From Agromyces ramosus (GTDB lineage: Bacteria > Actinomycetota > Actinomycetes > Actinomycetales > Microbacteriaceae), in contig NZ_SGWY01000002.1 of assembly GCF_004216665.1 (NCBI RefSeq), positions 410,685 to 474,684 of the forward strand: a stretch of DNA of 64,000 bases, written 5' to 3'. A model generated the notes under the pieces. That model worked only from the letters and a program-made list of their open reading frames with translations. It did not search any database and was not told the origin of the DNA. The translations under genes were made by a program, and so were the position numbers. Below, in pieces: positions 46,248 through 53,790 of this stretch (positions within the stretch are counted from its first letter, which is position 1; every line of letters starts with the position of its first letter).

Positions 46248-46931
46248 ATGACCCCGTCCGCGATCCCCAACCTCAAGGCGGAGCGCGAGCTGTTCGACGG
46301 CGGCGCCCCGATGGTCCTCGCGTGCGACGAGGTGGGTCGCGGAGCGCTGGCCGGCCCCGTCACGGTCGGGCTCGTGCTCATCGATGCGTCGGTGCGGCGC
46401 ATGCCCGCGGGCCTCCGTGACTCGAAGCTGCTGACCGAGCCCCGCCGCGAGGCGATGGCACCGCGTGCGGCGGCATGGGTGCGCGGCTGGGCCGTGGGCG
46501 AGGCCTCATCCGCGGAGATCGACGAGCTCGGCATCATGGCGTGCCTCGGGCTCGCCGGCGCTCGCGCCTACGCCGCCCTGACCGCCGCCCAGGAGGTCGC
46601 GCTCGACGCCCCGCTCCTGCTCGACGGCAACTACGACTGGCTCAGCCCGTGGATCGAGCGCCGCGCGCGGGTGACCACGCGCATCAAGGCCGACCGCGAC
46701 TGCGCGTCGGTGGCCGCGGCGTCCGTGATCGCCAAGGTGCACCGCGATGGCGGCATGCGGCGCTCGCACGAGGACTTCCCCGTCTACGGCTGGGACGAGA
46801 ACAAGGGCTACTCGAGCCGCGGCCACTTCGCCGCCCTCGCCGAGCACGGTCCGAGCGCGCTGCACCGGCACACTTGGCTGCACGAGCGCCCCGAGGAGGC
46901 GCAGACGCTCTTCGACCTCGGCGTAGGATGA
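46248..46931 (+). CDS. rnhB: Ribonuclease HII
   Basis: RNase HII nicks RNA-DNA hybrids and removes single ribonucleotides from DNA. The 227-residue enzyme carries the catalytic acidic residues D27 and E28 in CDEVGRGALAGPV, D in LLLDGNYDWL near 126, and the KADRDCASVAAASVIAKV motif near 145. It starts 1 bp after lepB. The next gene is the DUF2469 protein, a usual companion in actinobacteria. Confidence 0.96.
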   Translation: MTPSAIPNLKAERELFDGGAPMVLACDEVGRGALAGPVTVGLVLIDASVRRMPAGLRDSKLLTEPRREAMAPRAAAWVRGWAVGEASSAEIDELGIMACLGLAGARAYAALTAAQEVALDAPLLLDGNYDWLSPWIERRARVTTRIKADRDCASVAAASVIAKVHRDGGMRRSHEDFPVYGWDENKGYSSRGHFAALAEHGPSALHRHTWLHERPEEAQTLFDLGVG

Positions 46932-46937
46932 GTCCCG

Positions 46938-47261
46938 ATGGATGAGGACGAGTTCGAAGACTACGACCGCGAGGTCGAGCTGGCCCTGTACCGGGAGTAC
47001 CGCGACATCGTGTCGCAGTTCCAGTACGTGGTCGAGACGGAGCGGCGCTTCTACCTCGCGAACGAGGTGGAACTGGTGCGCCGCGACACCGAGCACGACT
47101 TCTACTTCGAGCTGAACATGAAGGACGTCTGGGTCTGGGACGTCTACCGTGCCGACCGGTTCGTGAAGTCGGTGCGCGTGCTCACCTTCAAGGACGTGAA
47201 CGTCGAGGAGCTCGCCACGCGCGAATTCGAGCTGCCCAAGGAGCTCGCGCTCGACGAGTAG
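46938..47261 (+). CDS. DUF2469 family protein
   Basis: A 107-residue acidic, soluble protein reading MDEDEFEDYDREVELALYRE and FYFELNMKDVWVWDVYR. DUF2469 genes follow rnhB across actinobacteria, so a link to nucleic-acid metabolism or cell growth is suggested by context only. It starts 6 bp after rnhB, and lacks a clear Shine-Dalgarno. Its TAG stop lies in the first copy of an 18-bp direct repeat (47255-47272 and 47274-47291, 16 of 18 identical). Confidence 0.88.
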   Translation: MDEDEFEDYDREVELALYREYRDIVSQFQYVVETERRFYLANEVELVRRDTEHDFYFELNMKDVWVWDVYRADRFVKSVRVLTFKDVNVEELATREFELPKELALDE

Positions 47262-47314
47262 CCGCGTCCTCCGCGAGTAGCGGTGTCCTCCGAAAGGCGG
47301 ACTCGCCCCGGAAG

Positions 47315-47332
47315 ATAACGAAACGGTAACAT
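47315..47332 (+). promoter_or_regulatory. MtrA/OmpR-type direct repeat with -10
   Basis: ATAAC-GAAACG-GTAAC: two pentamers 6 bp apart (47315-47330), resembling the GTAAC-n6-GTAAC direct repeat of actinobacterial MtrA sites. TAACAT (47327-47332) may be a -10, ending 8 nt before the tRNA-like element. Confidence 0.4.
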
Positions 47333-47340
47333 CGGCGCAT

Positions 47341-47410
47341 CGCGACGATCCGGGTGGCCCGGGGATCGGTTCTTCCGGTTCCGTCGCGGGTTCGAATCCC
47401 GCCGTCGCGT
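47341..47410 (+). tRNA. tRNA-like cloverleaf, degenerate (possible tRNA-Arg(UCU) pseudogene)
   Basis: Seventy nucleotides fold as a complete cloverleaf: a perfect 7-bp acceptor (CGCGACG/CGTCGCG), D stem CCGG/CCGG with a loop of only 5 nt, G26, a 5-bp anticodon stem with G-U pairs, loop GUUCUUC with U33 and anticodon UCU, a 5-nt variable loop, a 5-bp T stem GCGGG/CCCGC with canonical loop TTCGAAT, and discriminator U. Odd points are A at position 8, G32, U37, U73 and the missing G18-G19-type D loop. No CCA is encoded. It may be a pseudogene or a tRNA-mimic RNA. Confidence 0.4.
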
Positions 47411-47552
47411 CTGCTGAGTCGCCCGTTCGCGCGCCGTGGTGCCGTCGACTCGTCCTCGACAACCGACGCGCCATGCGCACGGGCGTCCATCCGCTCGATT
47501 CCGCCGCCTCCGTCGGCGCCGCCCCGCCACGCTGGTCGCGGAGGTGGTGCTC

Positions 47553-47909
47553 ATGGCCCACAATGCGGAACTCGGTCGGCGCGGCGAACAGCTCGCGGTC
47601 GACCACCTCGAGGCGCGGGGCATGCATGTCGTCGCCCGCAACTGGCGTTGTCGGCTCGGTGAGATCGACATCATCGCGCGCGACGGCCGCGACACGGTCT
47701 TCATCGAGGTGAAGACCCGCACGTCGCACGACTACGGGCACCCGTTCGAGGCGATCACGCCGTTGAAGCTGGCTCGGCTGCGCCGCCTCGCGATCGCCTG
47801 GTGCGAGGCGACGGATGCCGCGGCGTCGCGCATCCGCATCGACGCGGTCGCGGTGCTCGCGCCGGCCGAGGCGCCCGCGCTGATCGAGCACCTCGAGGGG
47901 ATCAGCTGA
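47553..47909 (+). CDS. YraN family (UPF0102) nuclease-like protein
   Basis: The 118-residue protein belongs to UPF0102, a restriction-endonuclease-like fold. It has AELGRRGEQLAVDHLEARG near residue 4, the catalytic-type CRLGEIDIIARDGRDTVFIE near 29 (with D and the E-x-K motif in EVKTR), typical of the PD-(D/E)XK superfamily. No in vivo role is established. GGAGGTGGTGCTC precedes the ATG. The stop overlaps comM's ATG by one base. It opens the yraN-comM-dprA operon. Confidence 0.92.
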   Translation: MAHNAELGRRGEQLAVDHLEARGMHVVARNWRCRLGEIDIIARDGRDTVFIEVKTRTSHDYGHPFEAITPLKLARLRRLAIAWCEATDAAASRIRIDAVAVLAPAEAPALIEHLEGIS

Positions 47910-49453
47910 TGCCCGTCGCCCGCACCCGTTCCGTGGCGCTGCTCGGCCTCGCAGGCTCCGTCGTCGAGGTGGAGGCCGACCTCTCCTCCCAGCTTCCCGG
48001 GTTCGTCATCATCGGACTGCCCGACGCCGCGCTCGCCGAGGCGCGCGAGCGTGTGCGCTCGGCGGCGGTCAATGCCGGATGCCCGCTGCCGCAGCGCAAG
48101 CTCACGGTCAACCTCTCACCCGCCGCCCTCCCGAAGCACGGTTCCGGGTTCGACCTCGCCATCGCGATCGCGTGCCTCGCGGCAGCCGGCGGGGTGTCCG
48201 TGGAGTCCGTCGATCGCGTGGTCCACCTGGGCGAGCTGGGCCTCGACGGGCGGCTCCGGCCGATCGACGGGATCCTGCCCGCCGTGCTCGCCGCCGCCCG
48301 GGCCGGTCATGACACGGTGATGGTTCCCACTGCCAACGCGGCGGAGGCCCGCTTGGTGCCGGGGGTCGAGGTGATCGGCGTGGCCTCGCTGCTGGAAGCG
48401 GCGATCCGGCACGGCGGCGCGTTCGACCACTCGCCCGTCGAACCGGTGCCCGGGCTCTTCCGCACCGAGGGCGCCGAGGTGCCCGCGATCGGCGACCTCG
48501 CCGATGTCGCGGGGAACGACGACGCCGTCGACGCGCTCCTCACGGCGGCTGCGGGCGGCCACCACCTGTTCCTGCTCGGACCTCCCGGCGCGGGCAAGAC
48601 GATGCTCGCGTCCCGCCTGCCCGGGATCCTGCCCGACCTCGACGCCGATGCCGCCCTCGAGGTCTCGTCCATCCGCTCGCTCTCGGGGCGACCGCTCGGC
48701 GCCGAGCTCACGACCCGCCCGCCGTTCGAGGCGCCGCACCACACCGCCACCGCCGCCGCGATCGTCGGCGGCGGCAGTCGGGTCATCCGGCCGGGTGCCG
48801 CCGCGCGCGCCTCGCACGGCGTGCTGTTCCTCGACGAGGCACCGGAGTTCCCGACCGCCGTCCTCGACGTGCTCCGTCAGCCGCTGGAGTCGGGCACCAT
48901 CAGCATCCACCGGGCCAACGCGGTCGCGTCGTTCCCGGCGAGATTCCAGCTCGTGATCGCCGCGAACCCGTGCCCGTGCGGCGGCTACGGCGTGGAGGCC
49001 GCGGGCTGCACCTGTCCACCCGCGACCCGGCGCCGGTACCTCGCGCGCATCTCCGGACCCCTGCTCGACCGCATCGACCTGCAGGTGTGGGTTCCCCGCA
49101 TCACGACCGCGGGGCTCCGGATGCACCGGCAGTCGCAGGGCATGTCGAGCTCCGAGGCGCGTGCCAGGGTCGTGGCCGCACGCGGTGTCGCGGCGGAGCG
49201 ACTCCGAGGCACGCCGTGGCGCACCAACTCCGAGATGCCGGGGCCGTGGATGCGCGGCGTCGGGCGGCTGCACCCGGGCGGACGGGCGTCGGCCGCGGCC
49301 GACCGGGCGCTCGAGCGCGGCGGCATCACCATGCGCGGATATGACCGCGTGCTGAAGACCGCATGGACCATCGCCGACCTCGAGGGTGCCGTCGCACCCG
49401 GAGCCGAGCACGTCGGTCGGGCCCTGTTCCTCCGGAAGGGGATCACGATATGA
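47909..49453 (+). CDS. comM: ComM/YifB family Mg-chelatase-like AAA+ ATPase
   Basis: ComM is a hexameric helicase that promotes branch migration in natural transformation in Haemophilus and Acinetobacter. The 514-residue protein has an N-terminal Lon-like domain (LPGFVIIGLPDAALAEARER near residue 30), Walker A GPPGAGKTML near 224, Walker B in GVLFLDEAPEF near 305, and a zinc-like CPCGGYGVEAAGCTCPP near 355. The ATG overlaps the yraN stop, and the TGA overlaps the dprA start. Whether the strain is competent cannot be read from the gene alone. Confidence 0.94.
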   Translation: MPVARTRSVALLGLAGSVVEVEADLSSQLPGFVIIGLPDAALAEARERVRSAAVNAGCPLPQRKLTVNLSPAALPKHGSGFDLAIAIACLAAAGGVSVESVDRVVHLGELGLDGRLRPIDGILPAVLAAARAGHDTVMVPTANAAEARLVPGVEVIGVASLLEAAIRHGGAFDHSPVEPVPGLFRTEGAEVPAIGDLADVAGNDDAVDALLTAAAGGHHLFLLGPPGAGKTMLASRLPGILPDLDADAALEVSSIRSLSGRPLGAELTTRPPFEAPHHTATAAAIVGGGSRVIRPGAAARASHGVLFLDEAPEFPTAVLDVLRQPLESGTISIHRANAVASFPARFQLVIAANPCPCGGYGVEAAGCTCPPATRRRYLARISGPLLDRIDLQVWVPRITTAGLRMHRQSQGMSSSEARARVVAARGVAAERLRGTPWRTNSEMPGPWMRGVGRLHPGGRASAAADRALERGGITMRGYDRVLKTAWTIADLEGAVAPGAEHVGRALFLRKGITI

Positions 49454-50727
49454 ACCTCGTCGAACGATCGGCGCAGCAGTCGGCCGGCGAGTTCGCCGCC
49501 GTCCGGGGTGAGGCCCCGGCATCGCTCGACGCCTTCGCCCGCGCGGTGCTCGGCACCATCGCGGAGCCCGGCGACGGCGTGCTCGGCCGCGTCATCGCCG
49601 CGGTCGGGGCGGCGGCGGCGGCCGAGGCGCTCCTCGCGGGCGCTCCTGCGGAGCGGCTCGCCGACGCGGTGGGCGCCGCGGGCGGCGACCTCGACGAGCG
49701 TGAGGCCGAGTCCGGCCTCGCCCGTTGGCGCCCGCGTCTCGATCACGGCGACTTCGTTCGCTCGCTCGCACAGGCCGGGCGCGTCGGGGCGCGCCTGATC
49801 GTGCCCGGGGATGCGTGCTGGCCGAGCGGGGTGGACGAGCTGGGAGTGCACGCGCCCATCGGGCTGTGGGTCCGTGGCCGCTCCGACGCCCTCGACGGCC
49901 GCGTGCCGACGATCGCACTGGTGGGCGCCCGCGCCGCGACGGGCTACGGCGAGCACGTGGCCATGGAGTCCTCGGCCGGACTCGTCGACCGCGGATTCGC
50001 CATCGTGTCGGGAGGCGCCTACGGGATCGACGGGATGGCGCATCGCGCCGCTCTCGCGAGCGATGGGATGACGATCGCCTTCCTCGCCGGCGGCGTCGAC
50101 CGCTTCTACCCGCTCGGCCACGAGTCGCTGCTCAGCCTCATCGCGCAGACCGGTGCCGTCGTCTCCGAGCTGCCCTGCGGTGCGGCGCCCACGAAGTGGC
50201 GATTCCTCCAGCGCAATCGACTGATCGCGGCGGCGAGCGGGGCGACCGTTGTGCTCGAGGCCGGCATCCGGTCCGGTTCGCTCAACACCGCAGGACATGC
50301 CGCCGCGCTGGGCCGGCCGCTGGGCGCGGTCCCCGGTCCCGTGACGAGCCCGGCCTCCGCGGGATGCCATCGCCTCCTTCGCGAATTCGACGCGGTGTGC
50401 GTCGTCGATGCCGACCAGATGGCGGAGCTCGCGGGTCGTGCGACGCGACCGGGCGCGACCACGCGGGATCCCGCGGCGGCCGGTGCGGTCGGGTCGCGAC
50501 CACGTGCGCTCGCCGCCGATACTCCCGGCGCGCGATCCGCCGTCGACGATCCCGACGCCATCCGCATCCTCGATGCGATGAGCAGCCGGCGACCGCGGGA
50601 GCTTCCCGAAGTGGCTCGTCGGGCGGGCCTCACGGTGATCGAGGCGATGGCAGCACTCGGCCGCCTCGAGGCGGAGGGCGTCGTCGAACGCCGACCCGGG
50701 GGATGGCTGCGCCGACGTGCCGGGTGA
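49450..50727 (+). CDS. dprA: DNA processing protein DprA
   Basis: DprA binds incoming single-stranded DNA and loads RecA in natural transformation. The 425-residue protein has an N-terminal helical part, a Rossmann-like core with ALVGARAATGYG near residue 158, FAIVSGGAYGIDGMAH near 183 and FLAGGVDRFYPLGH near 208, and a C-terminal winged helix (about 365-425, with LPEVARRAGLTVIEAMAAL). The ATG overlaps the comM stop (ATGA). With comM it forms a competence-related pair. Confidence 0.96.
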   Translation: MNLVERSAQQSAGEFAAVRGEAPASLDAFARAVLGTIAEPGDGVLGRVIAAVGAAAAAEALLAGAPAERLADAVGAAGGDLDEREAESGLARWRPRLDHGDFVRSLAQAGRVGARLIVPGDACWPSGVDELGVHAPIGLWVRGRSDALDGRVPTIALVGARAATGYGEHVAMESSAGLVDRGFAIVSGGAYGIDGMAHRAALASDGMTIAFLAGGVDRFYPLGHESLLSLIAQTGAVVSELPCGAAPTKWRFLQRNRLIAAASGATVVLEAGIRSGSLNTAGHAAALGRPLGAVPGPVTSPASAGCHRLLREFDAVCVVDADQMAELAGRATRPGATTRDPAAAGAVGSRPRALAADTPGARSAVDDPDAIRILDAMSSRRPRELPEVARRAGLTVIEAMAALGRLEAEGVVERRPGGWLRRRAG

Positions 50728-50754
50728 GCACGCAGCGGCATCCGAGGCTGGCCC

Positions 50755-50777
50755 TAGGCTGACGACCGGAGGTCGTC
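50755..50777 (+). promoter_or_regulatory. -10 and dyad at the phosphodiesterase start
   Basis: TAGGCT (50755-50760) followed by GACGACC-GGA-GGTCGTC (50761-50777), perfect 7-bp arms ending at the ATG and containing the Shine-Dalgarno GGAGG. It may be an mRNA hairpin over the SD or a DNA dyad over the start site. Confidence 0.4.
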
Positions 50778-51689
50778 ATGCAGATCGAACAACTCGGCCG
50801 GTATCCGGCGGCGAAGCGGGTGATCGCCCACGTCAGCGATACCCATCTGCTTCGCGGGGGAGCACCCCTCGGCGGCGTCGCCGACACCGTCGGGGCGTTG
50901 GACCAGGTCGTCGCCCAGCTCGGCCGCCTGGGCAACACCCTCGATGCGATCGTCGTGACGGGCGACGTGACCGATCTCGGCGAGGCCGACGCCTACCGGC
51001 GGGTACGTGCCGCGGTCGAACCGCTCATCGAGTCGACCGGCGCCGAACTCATCTGGGTGATGGGCAACCACGACGAGCGGGCGCCGTTCCGCGAAGGCCT
51101 GCTCGACGAGACGCCGAACGAGGAACCCGTGCACCGGGTCGTCCACCTCGGTGGCCTGCGTGTCATCGCCCTCGACACGAGCGTGCCGGGCTTCCACCAC
51201 GGCGAACTCGACGCGACGTCGCTCGCCTGGCTCGACGCGGCGCTCGCCGAGCCGGCACCCGAGGGCACGATCGTCGCGATGCACCACGCCCCGCTGCCGA
51301 CGCCGCTCGCGCTCATGGACCTCCTCGAGCTCCGCGGGCAGGATGAGCTCGCCGAGGTGATCCGCGGCCGCGACGTGCGGCTCATCCTCGGCGGACACCT
51401 GCACTACGCCACCAACGGCTCGTTCGCCGGCATCGCCGTCTCCGTCGCCGGCGCGACGGCCTACACGATGGACCTCTCCGCACCGCCGCGCGAGCTCGTC
51501 GGGATCGACGGGGGTCGGTCGTTCACGCTCGTGCACCTCTACGACGACACGTTCGTCACCTCGGTGGTGCCGGTCGGGCCGTTCCCCGTCGTCACGAGCT
51601 TCGGCGCGGAGTTCCTCGCCGAGGTCGAGGCGCTCTCACCCGAGGGTCGGCTGGAGCGCTTCTCGCGTAAGCCTCCGGTGGCTCCGTGA
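50778..51689 (+). CDS. Calcineurin-like phosphodiesterase (CpdA-type)
   Basis: The 303-residue protein has the metallophosphatase motifs in order: HVSDTHLL near residue 18, GDVTDLGEADAYR near 62, GNHDERA near 95, MHHAPLPTP near 172, and GGHLHYATNG near 207. Such enzymes cleave cyclic nucleotides or phosphodiesters using a binuclear metal site; CpdA acts on cAMP, but specificity cannot be assigned here. It follows dprA by 50 bp behind its own -10, so it is probably a separate unit. Confidence 0.87.
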   Translation: MQIEQLGRYPAAKRVIAHVSDTHLLRGGAPLGGVADTVGALDQVVAQLGRLGNTLDAIVVTGDVTDLGEADAYRRVRAAVEPLIESTGAELIWVMGNHDERAPFREGLLDETPNEEPVHRVVHLGGLRVIALDTSVPGFHHGELDATSLAWLDAALAEPAPEGTIVAMHHAPLPTPLALMDLLELRGQDELAEVIRGRDVRLILGGHLHYATNGSFAGIAVSVAGATAYTMDLSAPPRELVGIDGGRSFTLVHLYDDTFVTSVVPVGPFPVVTSFGAEFLAEVEALSPEGRLERFSRKPPVAP

Positions 51690-51756
51690 GCACCTGATCC
51701 GCGGCACGCGCACCGCCCGCGACCCCGCACGGGCCTCGCCGGGGCAGGCTGGGGAC

Positions 51757-52704
51757 GTGGACCTCGACCGGCTGCTCGACGAGTACCTCGCGCACGTGCG
51801 TGCGGAGCGCGGCTACTCGCAGCACACCGTGTCCGCCTATCGCGCCGACCTCGTCGACCTCGTCCGGTTCGCGGTCGACCGCGGGGTCGACGATCCCGGC
51901 GCCGTCGACCTCGGCGTGCTTCGCGACTGGTTGTGGACCGCCACGGAGCGCGGGCTCGCGCGCGCCAGCATCGCGCGCCGCGCGGCATCCGCTCGAGGCT
52001 TCACCGCGTGGATGCACCGGCGTGGGCTCATCGCCGCCGACCCCGGCCTGCGGCTCAGGGCCCCCCGCGCACAGCGGACCCTGCCGCGGGTCGTCACCGA
52101 GCGCGCGCTCGCCGAGGCGCTCGCCGGGCTCGCGGAACGCGCATCGGGCGATGATCCGGTCGCCGTGCGCGATGCCGCGATCGCCGAGCTGCTCTACGCC
52201 TCCGCGCTGCGGGTATCGGAGCTCGTCGGCCTCGACCTGGTCGACGTCGATCGTCGACGCCGCACCGTACGCGTCACGGGCAAGGGTGCGAAGGAACGCG
52301 TGGTGCCGTACGGCGCCCCGGCCGCGCGCGCGCTCGACCGGTACCTCGAGGTCGCCCGCCCGGCGATGCTCAGCGCAGCGACGTCCGCGGCGCGGGAGGG
52401 GGCAGGCGGCGGCGTCGGGCCGGCGAGCCCGGCCGTGTTCCTCGGCGTGCGCGGCGGTCGGCTCGGCGTGCGCAGCGTGCACCGGCAGGTCGCCGCCCTG
52501 CTCTCCTCGATCCCCGGCACCGGTCCGAGCGGTCCGCACGCCCTCCGGCACAGTGCGGCGACGCACCTGCTCGACGGGGGCGCCGACCTGCGCGCCGTGC
52601 AGGAGTTCCTGGGCCATGCGAGCCTCGGCACGACGCAGATCTACACGCATGTCTCGGCGGAGCGGCTCAAGCAGAGCTACCAGACGGCGCATCCGCGCGC
52701 CTGA
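51757..52704 (+). CDS. xerC: Tyrosine recombinase XerC
   Basis: XerC with XerD resolves chromosome dimers at dif. The 315-residue protein has an N-terminal SAM-like domain and the catalytic domain with R152 in ALRVSELVGLDLVDV, K in VTGKGAKERVVPYG near 175, H261-x-x-R264 in HALRHSAATHLL, H287 in LGHASLGTTQ and the nucleophile Y296 in IYTHVSAERL. The set is complete. It is the chromosomal housekeeping recombinase rather than a phage integrase, as shown by its place after dprA and before the M23 and rpsB genes. The GTG is 6 nt after CAGGCT, so it may be leaderless. Confidence 0.95.
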   Translation: MDLDRLLDEYLAHVRAERGYSQHTVSAYRADLVDLVRFAVDRGVDDPGAVDLGVLRDWLWTATERGLARASIARRAASARGFTAWMHRRGLIAADPGLRLRAPRAQRTLPRVVTERALAEALAGLAERASGDDPVAVRDAAIAELLYASALRVSELVGLDLVDVDRRRRTVRVTGKGAKERVVPYGAPAARALDRYLEVARPAMLSAATSAAREGAGGGVGPASPAVFLGVRGGRLGVRSVHRQVAALLSSIPGTGPSGPHALRHSAATHLLDGGADLRAVQEFLGHASLGTTQIYTHVSAERLKQSYQTAHPRA

Positions 52705-52770
52705 ATCGCGGGTCGGACGGCGGTGATTCGCGCAGCCGATCGATGCCGGCGTTCGCGCGCGTGGCCGCAC

Positions 52771-53490
52771 TCAGGTCATCGGCAGCAGGACGGCGCGCGG
52801 CAGCCCGCCGAGGAAGAGGAACGGCGAGACGTACTCGCCGTCGACCCGCACGCCGAAGTGCACGCACGCTGCCGCGCAGTGTCCGCCGGAGGACACCGTG
52901 CCGATCACGTCGCCCGCCGAGACGGCCGCGCCGTCGGCCACCGTCGCCGCGACGGGCTCGATCGCGCTCACCACGCCGCCGCCGTGGTCGATCGCCACGA
53001 CGCCGCGGCCGGCGACCGGCCCCGCGAAGCTCACGGTGCCCGCCGCGGGCGCCCGGATGGCGGCGCCCGGGTCGGCCGCGAGGTCGATGCCGCGGTGCCC
53101 GGCGGCGTACGGGGTCGGCGGCGCCCGGAACGGCGCGACGACGACGATCGGCGGCGGTACCGGCCACGACCACCCCGCGGCGGCCCGGCGTGCCGACCCG
53201 GCGGGCACCCCCGACGCCACCGGAAGCGATGCCACCGACCGCGACGCCACCGGAAGCGATGCCACCGACCGCGACGCCACCCAAGCCGACGCCACCGACG
53301 GCGACGCCACTGCGGAGAACGCCGCGGCCGACCGCGCAGGCGGGGCGGCCCCGCCGTCGACGGCGTTCGCCGCCATCGGCGTGATGGCCACCCCCGCGAG
53401 CGCTGCGAGCGCCAGCAGGGTCGTTGGGAGGGCACGCACCCGGCGAATCGCGCGGGGTGGTGCGACCGGGGCGGTCGTGTGAACGGGCAT
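52771..53490 (-). CDS. M23 (LytM-type) peptidase-like cell-wall protein
   Basis: The 239-residue product has an N-terminal signal-like helix (about residues 20-35), a Pro/Val/Ala-rich low-complexity linker made by a 30-bp tandem repeat, and a C-terminal LytM fold: GHRGIDLAADPGAAI near residue 135 (zinc ligands H and D) and CVHFGVRVDGEYVSP near 212 (zinc His). In classical LytM the H-x-H motif is complete; here its first His is Cys. The family cleaves peptidoglycan stem peptides or has lost activity and acts as a regulator. It is convergent with xerC and lies upstream of rpsB. Confidence 0.83.
   Translation of the reverse strand: MPVHTTAPVAPPRAIRRVRALPTTLLALAALAGVAITPMAANAVDGGAAPPARSAAAFSAVASPSVASAWVASRSVASLPVASRSVASLPVASGVPAGSARRAAAGWSWPVPPPIVVVAPFRAPPTPYAAGHRGIDLAADPGAAIRAPAAGTVSFAGPVAGRGVVAIDHGGGVVSAIEPVAATVADGAAVSAGDVIGTVSSGGHCAAACVHFGVRVDGEYVSPFLFLGGLPRAVLLPMT
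53221..53310. repeat. 30-bp tandem repeat in the M23 gene
   Basis: Two exact 30-bp units (53221-53250, 53251-53280) and a third degenerate one (53281-53310). The repeat encodes the linker VASRSVASLP, seen twice. It probably varies in copy number by slipped pairing. Confidence 0.75.
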
Positions 53491-53790
53491 GCGCCGATGC
53501 TGGCCGGCCCCGAGGCATCCGTGGCCTGCCCGAGCCGACCGGTGAGCGCATCGCACCCGACCTCGGGTGGGGAGGGCGAGTGCCGCGGCGGGCGGGCGGA
53601 TCCGCCGATGATGGTAGAGTATCGGGAGCACCTCGGCCTGCCGGGGTGACTACGCGTGCCATTCGGCCACCGACTCCACTCAGTCCCGCTCCGCGTTCGT
53701 CCAACGAATCGGAACAGGCGGAGCCGTGCCGGGCACCAGGGCTCCAGGCCGCCGGCCGGGGCGACAACTGAGAACAAAGGAGTACGGCTC
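53491..53790. other. 300-bp gap with the rpsB promoter and leader
   Basis: No gene is seen. TAGAGT (53615-53620) is the likely rpsB -10. The 164-nt leader holds a nested hairpin, GCTCCGC...GCGGAGC with GTTCG/CGAAT inside (about 53689-53725), then the Shine-Dalgarno AAAGGAG. Ribosomal-protein leaders of this kind often allow feedback by S2; that is inferred. Confidence 0.45.

Larger units (their letters stand above)
47262..47552. other. 291-bp gap between DUF2469 and yraN
   Basis: No open reading frame with coding character is seen. It holds the second half of the 18-bp direct repeat, a GATAAC-type direct repeat with a -10 (47315-47332), a tRNA-like cloverleaf (47341-47410), and the yraN leader with GGAGG at 47540-47544. 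Confidence 0.6.

Noticed and set aside
47341..47410. Selenocysteine tRNA or allo-tRNA
   Set aside because: The acceptor/T arms are 7+5 bp, not the 8+5 or 9+3 of tRNA-Sec and allo-tRNAs. The variable loop is 5 nt and the anticodon is UCU.
51757..52704. Integrase of a mobile element
   Set aside because: The tyrosine recombinase has full XerC residues and sits in the conserved dprA-xerC neighbourhood. No att repeats or phage genes accompany it.
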